NCBI GenBank assembly: GCA_016280345.1
Contig: JAEEGN010000141.1
Span: 1-7,078 of the forward strand
Source of the DNA: Selenomonadaceae bacterium
GTDB taxonomy: Bacteria; Bacillota; Negativicutes; Selenomonadales; Selenomonadaceae
Reading direction: 5' to 3'
DNA length: 7,078 bases
Shown: positions 1-5,054 of the stretch, piece after piece
Layout: each line of letters opens with the position of its first letter
How positions within the stretch are numbered: the first letter of the stretch is position 1
Made by a program: the position numbers and the translations under genes
The notes under the pieces: model-generated
What the model was told of the DNA's origin: nothing
Database searches by the model: none
The model's input: only the letters and a program-made list of their open reading frames with translations

Positions 1-292
1 CCCCCGGGGGCGTCCCGGTGCCCGCCGCGTTCTGGTCCGCGCGCTCCGGCGCCTCATGGACGGGACAGCCGCGCTGCTCCAGCCGCACTGCCACCTGTGC
101 CGCCCGCTTGTTTTCCAAAGCCCGGGGCGTCACGAAGGCAAAAGCGGGCCGCCAATCCGCCGCTTCCGCCGCCGTCTCCGCCAGGCGCACGCCCTCGGCG
201 ACAAAGAGCCCCGTTTCCTCCCGCTTCTTGCGCCGCGCCAGCGACGCCGCCAGCTTCACCTTCGCGTTGACAGCGCTCTCGATCCGTTCCAT
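1..292 (-). CDS. TrmH/SpoU-family RNA 2'-O-methyltransferase, N-terminal part (cut by window edge)
   Basis: The frame gives 97 residues from an ATG at 292 and is still open at base 1, so the C-terminal SPOUT catalytic domain lies outside the window. What is visible fits the N-terminal substrate-binding domain of TrmH/SpoU-like rRNA or tRNA 2'-O-ribose methyltransferases: a basic helix (RRKKREE, residues 20-26), then the family pattern GLFVAEGVRL (28-37), and the AGTGTPPG end (90-97), which resembles the TxTPQG motif leading into the methyltransferase domain. Family members are usually about 250-270 residues. The start is supported by purine-rich GGGAGG/AGGGAG just upstream. It follows rplT on the same strand, a common position for this gene in Firmicutes, but a terminator lies between them, so it is probably expressed by readthrough. 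The target nucleotide cannot be inferred. The other in-frame possibilities here are overlapping shadow frames with no family resemblance. Confidence 0.8.
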   Translation of the reverse strand, partial: MERIESAVNAKVKLAASLARRKKREETGLFVAEGVRLAETAAEAADWRPAFAFVTPRALENKRAAQVAVRLEQRGCPVHEAPERADQNAAGTGTPPG

Positions 293-309
293 GCTCCCTG
301 CCTCCCATG

Positions 310-338
310 AAAAAAGCCCCCTCGCCGAGGGAGCTTTT
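310..338 (-). terminator. Intrinsic terminator after rplT
   Basis: On the minus strand a stem of about 12 bp (arms 338-327 and 323-312, loop of 3 nt) is followed by six T's (315-310). The one imperfect position (318/332) is a G-U wobble in minus-strand RNA but a C-A mismatch in plus-strand RNA, so the element is built for the minus strand. It sits 8 bases after the rplT stop and ends 18 bases before the methyltransferase start. It should end most infC-rpmI-rplT transcripts and lower expression of the downstream gene. Confidence 0.88.
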
Positions 339-345
339 CGTTTTC

Positions 346-699
346 TTACAGATTATCCTTCGCCAGCTGGGCCAGCTTGGCGAACGCGGCGGCATCGCTG
401 ACCGCGATATCCGCCAGCATCTTGCGGTTGATGCCGGCTCCCGCCTTCGTCAGGCCGCTGATGAGGCGGCTGTACGTAATGCCGTTCATGCGGGCCGCCG
501 CATTGATGCGGGCGATCCACAGACGCCGGAAGTTGCCTTTCTTGGCCCGACGGTCGCGGCGCGCGTAATAGAGCGCCTTCATGACCAGCTCGTTGGCCTT
601 CTTGAACTGCTTGCTGCGGGCGCCGCGATAGCCCTTGGCCAGCTTCAGGATTTTCTTATGACGACGGTGCGCGGTCACGCCACCTTTTACTCTTGGCAT
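346..699 (-). CDS. rplT: 50S ribosomal protein L20
   Basis: This 117-residue protein matches L20 over its whole length. It has the start MPRVKGGVTAHRRHKKILK, the basic KGYRGARSKQFKKANE helix, the DRRAKKGNFRRLWIARINAAAR core (about 49-70) and the INRKMLADIAV segment near the C-terminus. L20 binds 23S rRNA early in large-subunit assembly. In several bacteria it also represses its own operon by binding an mRNA site that mimics its rRNA target. The length is typical (117-120). The ATG is preceded by GAGGAGG (714-708) at a spacing of 8 nt. It lies 41 nt after rpmI in the conserved infC-rpmI-rplT order and is closed by a strong terminator. Nothing is unusual in the protein. Confidence 0.98.
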   Translation of the reverse strand: MPRVKGGVTAHRRHKKILKLAKGYRGARSKQFKKANELVMKALYYARRDRRAKKGNFRRLWIARINAAARMNGITYSRLISGLTKAGAGINRKMLADIAVSDAAAFAKLAQLAKDNL

Positions 700-740
700 A
701 ATCCTTTCCTCCTCAATAACGATGAAAAATCAGGTTAGCA

Positions 741-938
741 TCAGGCGTAAGGCAGCATCCGGCTGACGCGCTTGTGATCCGCCGCCGTGATGATGGCCGC
801 TTTGCGCATGTTGCGCTTGCGCTTCGGCGACTTCTTCTCCAGGATGTGGTTCTTGAAGGCCTTATTGCGCTTGAACTCACCGGTGCCGGTGATCGTGAAC
901 CGCTTGGCCGCCGCCCGGCGCGTTTTCATTTTCGGCAT
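741..938 (-). CDS. rpmI: 50S ribosomal protein L35
   Basis: This 65-residue, very basic protein has the L35 signature: MPKMKTRRAAAKRF at the start, TGTGEFKRNKAFKNHILEKK in the middle and the KRKRNMRKAA stretch before a short C-terminal segment ending in MLPYA. L35 is a small 50S subunit protein. The ATG shares one base with the infC stop (TAATG, base 938), and its ribosome binding site lies inside the last codons of infC, so translation of the two genes is probably coupled. The rplT gene follows 41 nt downstream on the same strand. Length and sequence are ordinary for the family. Confidence 0.97.
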   Translation of the reverse strand: MPKMKTRRAAAKRFTITGTGEFKRNKAFKNHILEKKSPKRKRNMRKAAIITAADHKRVSRMLPYA

Positions 939-1492
939 TACTGTTCTCCTCCTTTGGTACTTCCTTTCGGCGCCTTAGCCGGCGCTTTCGGAGCTAAAAT
1001 CATGATCATGTTGCGTCCCTCCAGCTTGGCGTCGCGTTCGATGGAGACGAGGTCTTTCATCTGTTCCGCCACGCGTTTGAGGACCTCCTTGCCCAGCTCG
1101 GGATGCGACATCTCGCGCCCGCGGAACATGATCGTCACCTTGACCTTGTTCCCTTCCTGGACAAAGCGCAGAGCGTTCTTCAGCTTCACATCGAAGTCGT
1201 GCTGCTCGATGTTGGGACGCAGCTTGACCTCTTTGATGGTGATGACTTTCTGCTTCTTCTTGGCCTCTTTTTCCCTTTTCTGTTGTTCGTACCGGTACTT
1301 GCCGAAATCCATGATGCGGCACACCGGCGGCTTCGCCTTCGGCGCCACTTCCACCAGATCGAGGTGCTGTTCCTCCGCCAGGCGCAGGGCTTCCTTCGTC
1401 GGCATGATGCCGAGCTGCTCGCCGGACGCGCTGGTCACGCGAACCTCCCGGATATGGATCTCTTCGTTGATACGTAAACTTTCCCTGCTAAT
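938..1492 (-). CDS. infC: Translation initiation factor IF-3 (ATT start codon)
   Basis: IF3 binds the 30S subunit, prevents premature 50S joining and checks the start codon and initiator tRNA. The protein has the N-domain (about 1-65, with RINEEIHIREVRV at 7-19 and LVEVAPKAKPPVCRIMDFGKYRYE), a charged linker helix (about 66-82), and the C-domain starting at TIKEVKLRPNIEQHDFD. An Ala/Pro/Lys-rich tail covers the last 16 or so residues. I place the start at ATT (1492-1490), giving 184 residues. No ATG or GTG lies between the upstream in-frame TGA (1516-1514) and the GTG at 1438. Starting at that GTG would delete conserved N-terminal residues, and GGAGGTG lies 7 nt before the ATT. AUU starts on infC are known in Escherichia coli and Geobacillus and underlie IF3 self-regulation. 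It is the first gene of the infC-rpmI-rplT operon. Confidence 0.95.
   Translation of the reverse strand: MSRESLRINEEIHIREVRVTSASGEQLGIMPTKEALRLAEEQHLDLVEVAPKAKPPVCRIMDFGKYRYEQQKREKEAKKKQKVITIKEVKLRPNIEQHDFDVKLKNALRFVQEGNKVKVTIMFRGREMSHPELGKEVLKRVAEQMKDLVSIERDAKLEGRNMIMILAPKAPAKAPKGSTKGGEQ
946..955 (-). promoter_or_regulatory. rpmI ribosome binding site inside the infC 3' end
   Basis: The minus strand reads AAAGGAGGAG from 955 to 946. This near-perfect Shine-Dalgarno sequence falls about 9 nt before the rpmI ATG at 938. The same bases encode the Lys-Gly-Gly-Glu end of IF3. With the TAATG stop/start overlap, this implies that ribosomes finishing infC can re-initiate on rpmI. Confidence 0.85.
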
Positions 1493-1499
1493 AGGAACA

Positions 1500-1506
1500 C
1501 ACCTCC
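1500..1506 (-). promoter_or_regulatory. infC ribosome binding site that fixes the ATT start
   Basis: The minus strand reads GGAGGTG from 1506 to 1500, with seven bases before the ATT codon at 1492. No other plausible initiator lies at a workable distance in frame, so this site is the main evidence for the non-canonical start. Confidence 0.88.
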
Positions 1507-1525
1507 ACAGATTTCATCAAACAAC

Positions 1526-1550
1526 AAAAAAGGGCGGCAAAAAGCCACCC
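1526..1550 (-). terminator. Attenuator terminator in the infC leader
   Basis: In minus-strand RNA, GGGUGGC (1550-1544) pairs with GCCGCCC (1538-1532) around a five-U loop, and six U's follow (1531-1526). It lies upstream of infC and downstream of a promoter on the same strand, so it acts as a premature terminator for the operon. It could also stop readthrough from the aminotransferase gene. Confidence 0.88.
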
Positions 1551-1629
1551 TGAATAATCCCCTATCGAACCCGGACGGCGAACGCGCCGGCAGGTGAGAA
1601 GCGGGCGGCTTCTGCTTGATTGCCTTGCT

Positions 1630-1658
1630 AGTTTATCACACCGCCCGCCGCCCGTCAA
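1630..1658 (-). promoter_or_regulatory. Promoter of the infC-rpmI-rplT operon
   Basis: On the minus strand, TTGACG (1658-1653) and TAAACT (1635-1630) are separated by 17 bp. The bases before the -10 are TGA, giving an extended -10 (TGATAAACT). This is a good match to a vegetative sigma-70/sigma-A promoter. The predicted start is near 1623. The spacer is unusually G-rich (GGCGGCGGGCGG). Confidence 0.8.
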
Positions 1659-1695
1659 CTGTTTTTTCCAAATTTCCTCCCCGGGTACCGCGCCA

Positions 1696-1710
1696 AAGGG
1701 CTCAGCCCTT
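1696..1710 (-). other. Small hairpin over the aminotransferase stop codon
   Basis: The arms AAGGGC and GCCCTT flank TGA, so the stop codon forms the three-base loop. No T-tract follows on the minus strand, so this is not a convincing terminator. I saw no better one before the infC promoter, so aminotransferase transcripts may run into the infC leader and stop at its attenuator. Confidence 0.35.
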
Positions 1711-2949
1711 CTCCACCGCGTCCCAGGCCTTCTTGATCTTGGCCGCCATGCCGCGCATCTTGGCGGCGGGGACGGCGCAGACAGCCACCCGGACGCCCTT
1801 CTTGAGCGGCACCGGGAAGATCAGGTCATCGTGGAGCTTCTCGCAGACGGCCCCCGGATCCTTCGCCGGGATGGAGAGGAAGAATCCCGCCTTGTAGGGC
1901 AGGGCGGCCAGGCCGCAGTCCCCCGCCTCCTTCATGAAGATGGCACCGCGCTCGCGGATCGTCTGGTAGAGGGCGTCGCGTTCCTTCTCAAAGGAGGCCA
2001 GCAGGGCCGCGTCCTGCTGAATCTTCGTCAGCACCGTCATGGCGCCGCGGTTGATGTTCGACCAGGTGGCCCGGCTGCTGAATTTGCTGACGTCGGCAAA
2101 CTCGGCGATGACCTCCTTGTCGGCGGAGAGGCCGATGATGGCGCCGGTGCGCTGGCCGTACATGGTATAGCCCTTGGACATGCTGAAGGCGAACATGATG
2201 AAGAGGTTCTCCGGCAGGTTCCCGAACTGCTTCATGAACTTCCTGGCCTCGTTCTTCTCGCCGGCGTAATCGATGTAGGCGATATCGACGAGGATGCTGA
2301 CCTTCTTGCCGCTCTTCGCCGCCTGCCTGCAGGTGTCGAGCACGGCGCTCCAGTCATCCTCGCTGAGGCTGTAGCCCGTGGGGTTGTGGGCCGGCGTGTT
2401 GAGGATGACGAGAAGCGACGCCTGCTTTTTCAGCAGTTCCCCGACCTTTTCGGCAAAGCCCCTGGCGTTGAACGCCAACGCCTCGTCAAAGAGGGGGAAG
2501 GTGGCGAGAGTGCGCCTCTGCTCCTGGCAGAGCGCGGTATAGGGGCCCCAGAACCAGTCGGAGGTCAGGACCTGGTCGCCGATCTCGGAATAGTTGGCGA
2601 TGGCATGGTGAACGGCGCCGGTGCCGCCGGCGGTGGCGCAGGCCGCCGTGTAGCCGTCGGGCCGCTGGTCGGCAAAGGTGAGGGCAGTCACGGCGTCAAG
2701 GTAGGCGGGCAGGCCGGCAATGGGCGCGTAGGCGATGAGATCGCTCATGGGCAGCGCCCGGTACGCTTTCTCCAGCGTGGGAATGCAGGCCAGCTTTTCC
2801 CCGTCGTCCATGATGGCGCCAATGGTGGCGTTGATTACCTTATCGGCGCCGAACTTCGCCGCCGCCGCCTGGGCCGCGGCGTTGGCGCCGAAGATCGCGT
2901 CGCTGAGGGATTTCCCCGTGGAATGGGATGCTGCCATACGGATTGTCAT
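1702..2949 (-). CDS. PLP-dependent class I aminotransferase (aspartate/aromatic amino acid type)
   Basis: This 415-residue protein transfers amino groups between an amino acid and a 2-oxo acid using pyridoxal phosphate, probably in the cytoplasm. Fold-type I landmarks are present: AGGTGAVHHA near 107-116 (cofactor phosphate region), the DWFWGPY segment (131-137, with a Trp in the ring-stacking position), HNPTG with N189, D222 and Y225 in LVDIAYIDYAG, the Schiff-base lysine K259 in SMSKGYTMYGQRTG with R267, and the substrate-carboxylate arginine near R387. The SxSK-GxxxYGxRxG pattern resembles the aspartate/aromatic (AspC/TyrB-like) group, but substrate preference cannot be read from sequence. 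The ATG at 2949 is chosen because AAAGGAG lies about 9 nt upstream and the protein family begins near here. An earlier in-frame start at 3045 would add a 32-residue lead with no family resemblance. It is transcribed divergently from the pyrophosphatase gene. Confidence 0.88.
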   Translation of the reverse strand: MTIRMAASHSTGKSLSDAIFGANAAAQAAAAKFGADKVINATIGAIMDDGEKLACIPTLEKAYRALPMSDLIAYAPIAGLPAYLDAVTALTFADQRPDGYTAACATAGGTGAVHHAIANYSEIGDQVLTSDWFWGPYTALCQEQRRTLATFPLFDEALAFNARGFAEKVGELLKKQASLLVILNTPAHNPTGYSLSEDDWSAVLDTCRQAAKSGKKVSILVDIAYIDYAGEKNEARKFMKQFGNLPENLFIMFAFSMSKGYTMYGQRTGAIIGLSADKEVIAEFADVSKFSSRATWSNINRGAMTVLTKIQQDAALLASFEKERDALYQTIRERGAIFMKEAGDCGLAALPYKAGFFLSIPAKDPGAVCEKLHDDLIFPVPLKKGVRVAVCAVPAAKMRGMAAKIKKAWDAVEKG

Positions 2950-3096
2950 GAATAAAGACTCCTTTTCTTGAATGATTCGATGATTGCAGACTGAACAATA
3001 TCTATAATTCGCAGTTTCCCGTTTTTTTCCTGCCGGATTTTCCATGTATACAGTATTTTCACGCTTTCGCCCGGACCGTTCCCTTCCTCGCCCGCA

Positions 3097-3124
3097 CGCC
3101 GGCGAAAAGCCGGCGACGGTTTTT
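3097..3124 (+). terminator. Orphan terminator-like hairpin in the divergent region
   Basis: CGCCGGC (3097-3103) and GCCGGCG (3109-3115) pair perfectly around a GAAAA loop. After ACGG a five-T tract follows (3120-3124). An outer ACCGT/ACGGT pair could extend it. The T-tract is only on the plus strand, yet no plus-strand gene precedes it. It may end a short unrecognised transcript or insulate the pyrophosphatase promoter, which starts 13 bases later. Confidence 0.55.
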
Positions 3125-3136
3125 GTTGCGGCCCAC

Positions 3137-3165
3137 TTAAAATTTCACGAAAGATATGATATAAT
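3137..3165 (+). promoter_or_regulatory. Promoter of the pyrophosphatase gene
   Basis: A perfect TATAAT at 3160-3165 is preceded by TGA, giving an extended -10 (TGATATAAT). A weak -35, TTAAAA (3137-3142), lies 17 bp upstream. The surroundings are AT-rich. The predicted start near 3172 leaves an 80-nt leader before the ATG. Confidence 0.75.
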
Positions 3166-3184
3166 ACAAAATACAGAAAATGAA

Positions 3185-3198
3185 AGCAAACGTTTTCG
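3185..3198. promoter_or_regulatory. cre-like operator (possible CcpA or other LacI-family site)
   Basis: Read on the minus strand, CGAAAACGTTTGCT matches the Gram-positive catabolite responsive element consensus TGWAARCGYTWNCW at 13 of 14 positions, missing only the first base. It is centred about 20 bases downstream of the predicted transcription start, where a bound repressor would block elongation. The match is seen directly. The regulator is inferred, as no CcpA gene is in the window. Confidence 0.5.
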
Positions 3199-3204
3199 AT
3201 TGAC

Positions 3205-3219
3205 GCCCGCTTGCCGGGC
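3205..3219 (+). other. Small hairpin in the pyrophosphatase leader
   Basis: GCCCG and CGGGC form a 5-bp stem around CTTGC in the 5' untranslated region, about 17 bases before the ribosome binding site. It lacks a T-tract and does not cover the ribosome binding site. A role is unproven. Confidence 0.25.
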
Positions 3220-3251
3220 CATCCATCCAGACGACAGGAGGAGTTTTCTTT

Positions 3252-4901
3252 ATGGGCACCGTCAAGCCGGTCTACGTCATCGGGCACCGGAACCCGGACA
3301 CGGATTCCATCTGCTCGGCCATCGCCTACGCGGCGTTCAAGCGCCTGCAGGGGCACGAGTCCGTCATCGCGGCCCGCGCCGGGCAGCTCAACGCGGAGAC
3401 GAAATACGCGCTGGACTACTTCAAAGTGAACCCGCCGAAGCTGATCACCGATCTTTACCCCCGTGTGAAAGACATCATGCTGGATTGCGACGTCGTCGTG
3501 AGCGAGACGGACAGCCTGCGCCATCTGGGGCGGGTCATGCAGCAGAACAAACTGCGCTCCGTGCCAGTCCGCAACGCCGAGGGCCAGCTCACGGGCATCG
3601 TGACGGTGAGCGACCTGGCGCAACGCTATTTCGAAGAGCTGAACCTCCATTACCTCGACGAGGCGGAAGTCCCGCTGGCGTCGGTTGTCGCCATCATCGG
3701 CGGCAAAGTCGTGGTGCCGGCGGACGACATGAAGACGGTCAGAGGCAAGATCTACATTGCCGCCGCCAGCAAATCGACGATCGCCCGCATCCTGACGCCG
3801 GGCGACGTGGTGCTGGTAGGCGAAGGCCGCTATGACTCGATGATGGAGAGCCTGCAGCACAGCATCTCCATCCTGATCATCGCCAACGGCGGGCAGGTGC
3901 CGGACGACGTGATCGCCGAGGCCGAGCGCCAGCATACGATGGTGGCGATCACCGAGTACGATACCTACACGGCGGCGCGCCTCATCAACCAGTGCATTCC
4001 GGTGGGCCACGTCATGAAGCGGCGCATTTCCTATTTTGAAACGTCCCAGCTCCTCAGCGACATCAAGGGCACCATCGACTCGACGAATTTCCGCAACTAC
4101 CCGGTGGTGGAAAAGGGCAAGCTGGTGGGCCTGGTGAGCCGCGATAACCTGATGGTGCCGGAGCCGGAGCAGGTCATCCTGGTGGACCACAACGAGCGCG
4201 GCCAGGCGGTGGAAGGCATCGAGAACGCCCGCATCCTGGAGATCATCGACCATCACCGGCTGGGCGGCATGCAGACCGGCGATCCCATCTTCATCCGCGA
4301 GGAGCCGGTGGGTTCCACGGCGACCATCGTAGCCAATATGTACTGGCAGAACGACATGGTCATCGAGGCGTCGATTGCCGGCCTCCTGCTGTCGGCCATC
4401 CTGTCCGACACGGTGCTGTTCAAGTCCCCCACCTGCACGCCCCTCGACAAGAAGACGGCGGAGCGGCTGGCGGCCATCGCCGGCGTCGAGCTCCGCAAGT
4501 ACGGCCTCGATATGCTGAAGGCGGGTTCGGGCATCGGCAGCATGACGCCGATGGAGATTGCCCGCAACGACATGAAGGAGTTCGAGATCGGCGACTATCA
4601 CATCCTGGTCAGCCAGCTCTCGGTGATGGATACGGCGGAGGTGCTGGCCATCAAGGAGAAGATCCTGACCAGCATGAAATCGGTCTGCGAGCAGGACGAT
4701 TTCGATATGTGCCTGCTGATGATCACGAACATCCTGGAGGAGAGCACCGAGCTGCTCTACGTCGGCTCGCCGAAGACGCTGATCGGCGAAGCCTTCAAGA
4801 AGGACGCCTCGGGCGACTCCATCTACCTGCCGGGCGTCATGTCCCGCAAAAAGCAGATCATCCCGCCGCTGTCCGAAGCGGTACGGCGGATGGCGAACTG
4901 A
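3252..4901 (+). CDS. Family II manganese-dependent inorganic pyrophosphatase with CBS-DRTGG-CBS regulatory insert
   Basis: The 549-residue cytoplasmic enzyme hydrolyses pyrophosphate to phosphate and pulls biosynthetic reactions forward. The DHH core is split. Metal-binding GHRNPDTDS (11-19, H12, D16, D18) opens the protein, then DHN (312-314), DHH (333-335) and D386 in LSDT follow a long insert. The C-terminal DHHA2 domain ends in SRKKQ (531-535), the family II substrate-binding signature. The insert (about 70-302) reads as CBS (KDIML...GIVTVSDLAQRY, 73-126), a DRTGG-like domain (about 175-250) and a second CBS (GHVMKRRI...LVGLVSRDNLM, 252-301). In characterised CBS-pyrophosphatases AMP and ADP inhibit and ATP activates, and those with DRTGG also respond to diadenosine polyphosphates. 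These properties are inferred here. Core-only family II enzymes are about 310 residues, so the extra length is the insert. The ATG follows AGGAGGAG (3236-3243). It appears monocistronic between its promoter and terminator. Confidence 0.94.
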   Translation: MGTVKPVYVIGHRNPDTDSICSAIAYAAFKRLQGHESVIAARAGQLNAETKYALDYFKVNPPKLITDLYPRVKDIMLDCDVVVSETDSLRHLGRVMQQNKLRSVPVRNAEGQLTGIVTVSDLAQRYFEELNLHYLDEAEVPLASVVAIIGGKVVVPADDMKTVRGKIYIAAASKSTIARILTPGDVVLVGEGRYDSMMESLQHSISILIIANGGQVPDDVIAEAERQHTMVAITEYDTYTAARLINQCIPVGHVMKRRISYFETSQLLSDIKGTIDSTNFRNYPVVEKGKLVGLVSRDNLMVPEPEQVILVDHNERGQAVEGIENARILEIIDHHRLGGMQTGDPIFIREEPVGSTATIVANMYWQNDMVIEASIAGLLLSAILSDTVLFKSPTCTPLDKKTAERLAAIAGVELRKYGLDMLKAGSGIGSMTPMEIARNDMKEFEIGDYHILVSQLSVMDTAEVLAIKEKILTSMKSVCEQDDFDMCLLMITNILEESTELLYVGSPKTLIGEAFKKDASGDSIYLPGVMSRKKQIIPPLSEAVRRMAN

Positions 4902-4950
4902 TCCGCCGCCCCGGACCAATCGTTTCATTTTACGCCCATATACGAAACGA

Positions 4951-5002
4951 AAGGCTGTCACGGCCAGGGAGCTTTGGCGCGCTCCTTCGGTGACAGCCTT
5001 TT
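4951..5002 (+). terminator. Two-tier intrinsic terminator after the pyrophosphatase
   Basis: An 11-bp perfect outer stem (AAGGCTGTCAC 4951-4961 with GTGACAGCCTT 4990-5000) encloses a 7-bp inner stem (4966-4972 with 4981-4987), and TTTTCCTT follows. An additional 7-bp inverted repeat, TCGTTTC/GAAACGA (4920-4926 and 4944-4950), lies directly upstream. It separates the pyrophosphatase from the helicase gene, 53 bp before the latter's start. It may work weakly on the other strand too. Confidence 0.88.
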
Positions 5003-5054
5003 CCTTATAGAATGCTCAAAAAACAACCTCTGCTCTGACTACAGGAGGGAAATC

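Larger units (their letters stand above)
1493..1623 (-). ncRNA. infC operon leader with attenuator (L20-leader-type candidate)
   Basis: About 130 nt separate the predicted transcription start (near 1623, from the promoter at 1630-1658) from infC. The RNA can form a hairpin AGAAGC-CGCCC-GCUUCU (1613-1597), a CGGCG/CGCCG hairpin with a 4-nt loop, and an intrinsic terminator (1550-1526). The stretch 1613-1603 can instead pair over 11 positions (including G-U pairs) with 1550-1540, which would destroy the terminator. This gives three mutually exclusive pairings, as in a transcription attenuator. In Bacillus subtilis the infC-rpmI-rplT leader is an L20-controlled attenuator, so the position and architecture match. 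I did not verify the conserved L20 binding core, so the class name is inferred. Confidence 0.7.
2950..3251. other. Divergent intergenic region between aminotransferase and pyrophosphatase
   Basis: This 302-bp AT-richer stretch holds no convincing gene. It contains the aminotransferase ribosome binding site (AAAGGAG around 2958-2964, minus), a perfect TATAAT on the plus strand at 3003-3008 with only a weak -35, a terminator-like hairpin (3097-3124), the pyrophosphatase promoter (3137-3165), a cre-like palindrome (3185-3198) and a small hairpin (3205-3219). I found no convincing minus-strand promoter for the aminotransferase. TATAGA at 3006-3001 is a possible -10 without a good -35. Confidence 0.7.

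Noticed and set aside
774..1553. 259-residue plus-strand open frame across rpmI and infC
   Set aside because: It is antisense to two conserved genes and the leader attenuator, with no recognisable domain.
1526..1623. T-box riboswitch before infC, suggested by AGGGTGG near the terminator
   Set aside because: The leader is too short for a T-box stem I, the sequence continues as CTTTTT rather than the ACCGCG of the T-box, and the downstream gene is infC, for which an L20-type leader fits better.
1594..2955. 453-residue plus-strand open frame opposite the aminotransferase
   Set aside because: It is antisense to a gene with complete catalytic motifs, has low-complexity Gly/Ala/Val/Leu/Asp composition, lacks family features and has no ribosome binding site. 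It is a by-product of GC-rich codon use.
3180..3203. Seven-codon open frame (ATG to TGA) in the pyrophosphatase leader
   Set aside because: It has no ribosome binding site and coincides with the cre-like palindrome. Chance is the simplest explanation.
3200..3228. TTGACG at 3200-3205 as a promoter -35
   Set aside because: The bases 17 bp downstream (CCATCC) do not resemble a -10, and a much better extended -10 lies upstream at 3157-3165.
3044..3835. 263-residue plus-strand open frame starting upstream of the pyrophosphatase
   Set aside because: It overlaps the orphan hairpin, the promoter and the real gene in another frame, and its Arg/Pro/Gly/His-rich product looks like frame-shifted coding sequence.
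2946..4961. 671-residue minus-strand open frame opposite the pyrophosphatase
   Set aside because: It mirrors a well-supported enzyme gene, is rich in Asp/His/Arg/Val/Leu as expected from reverse-complemented codons, and crosses the divergent promoter region and the terminator.
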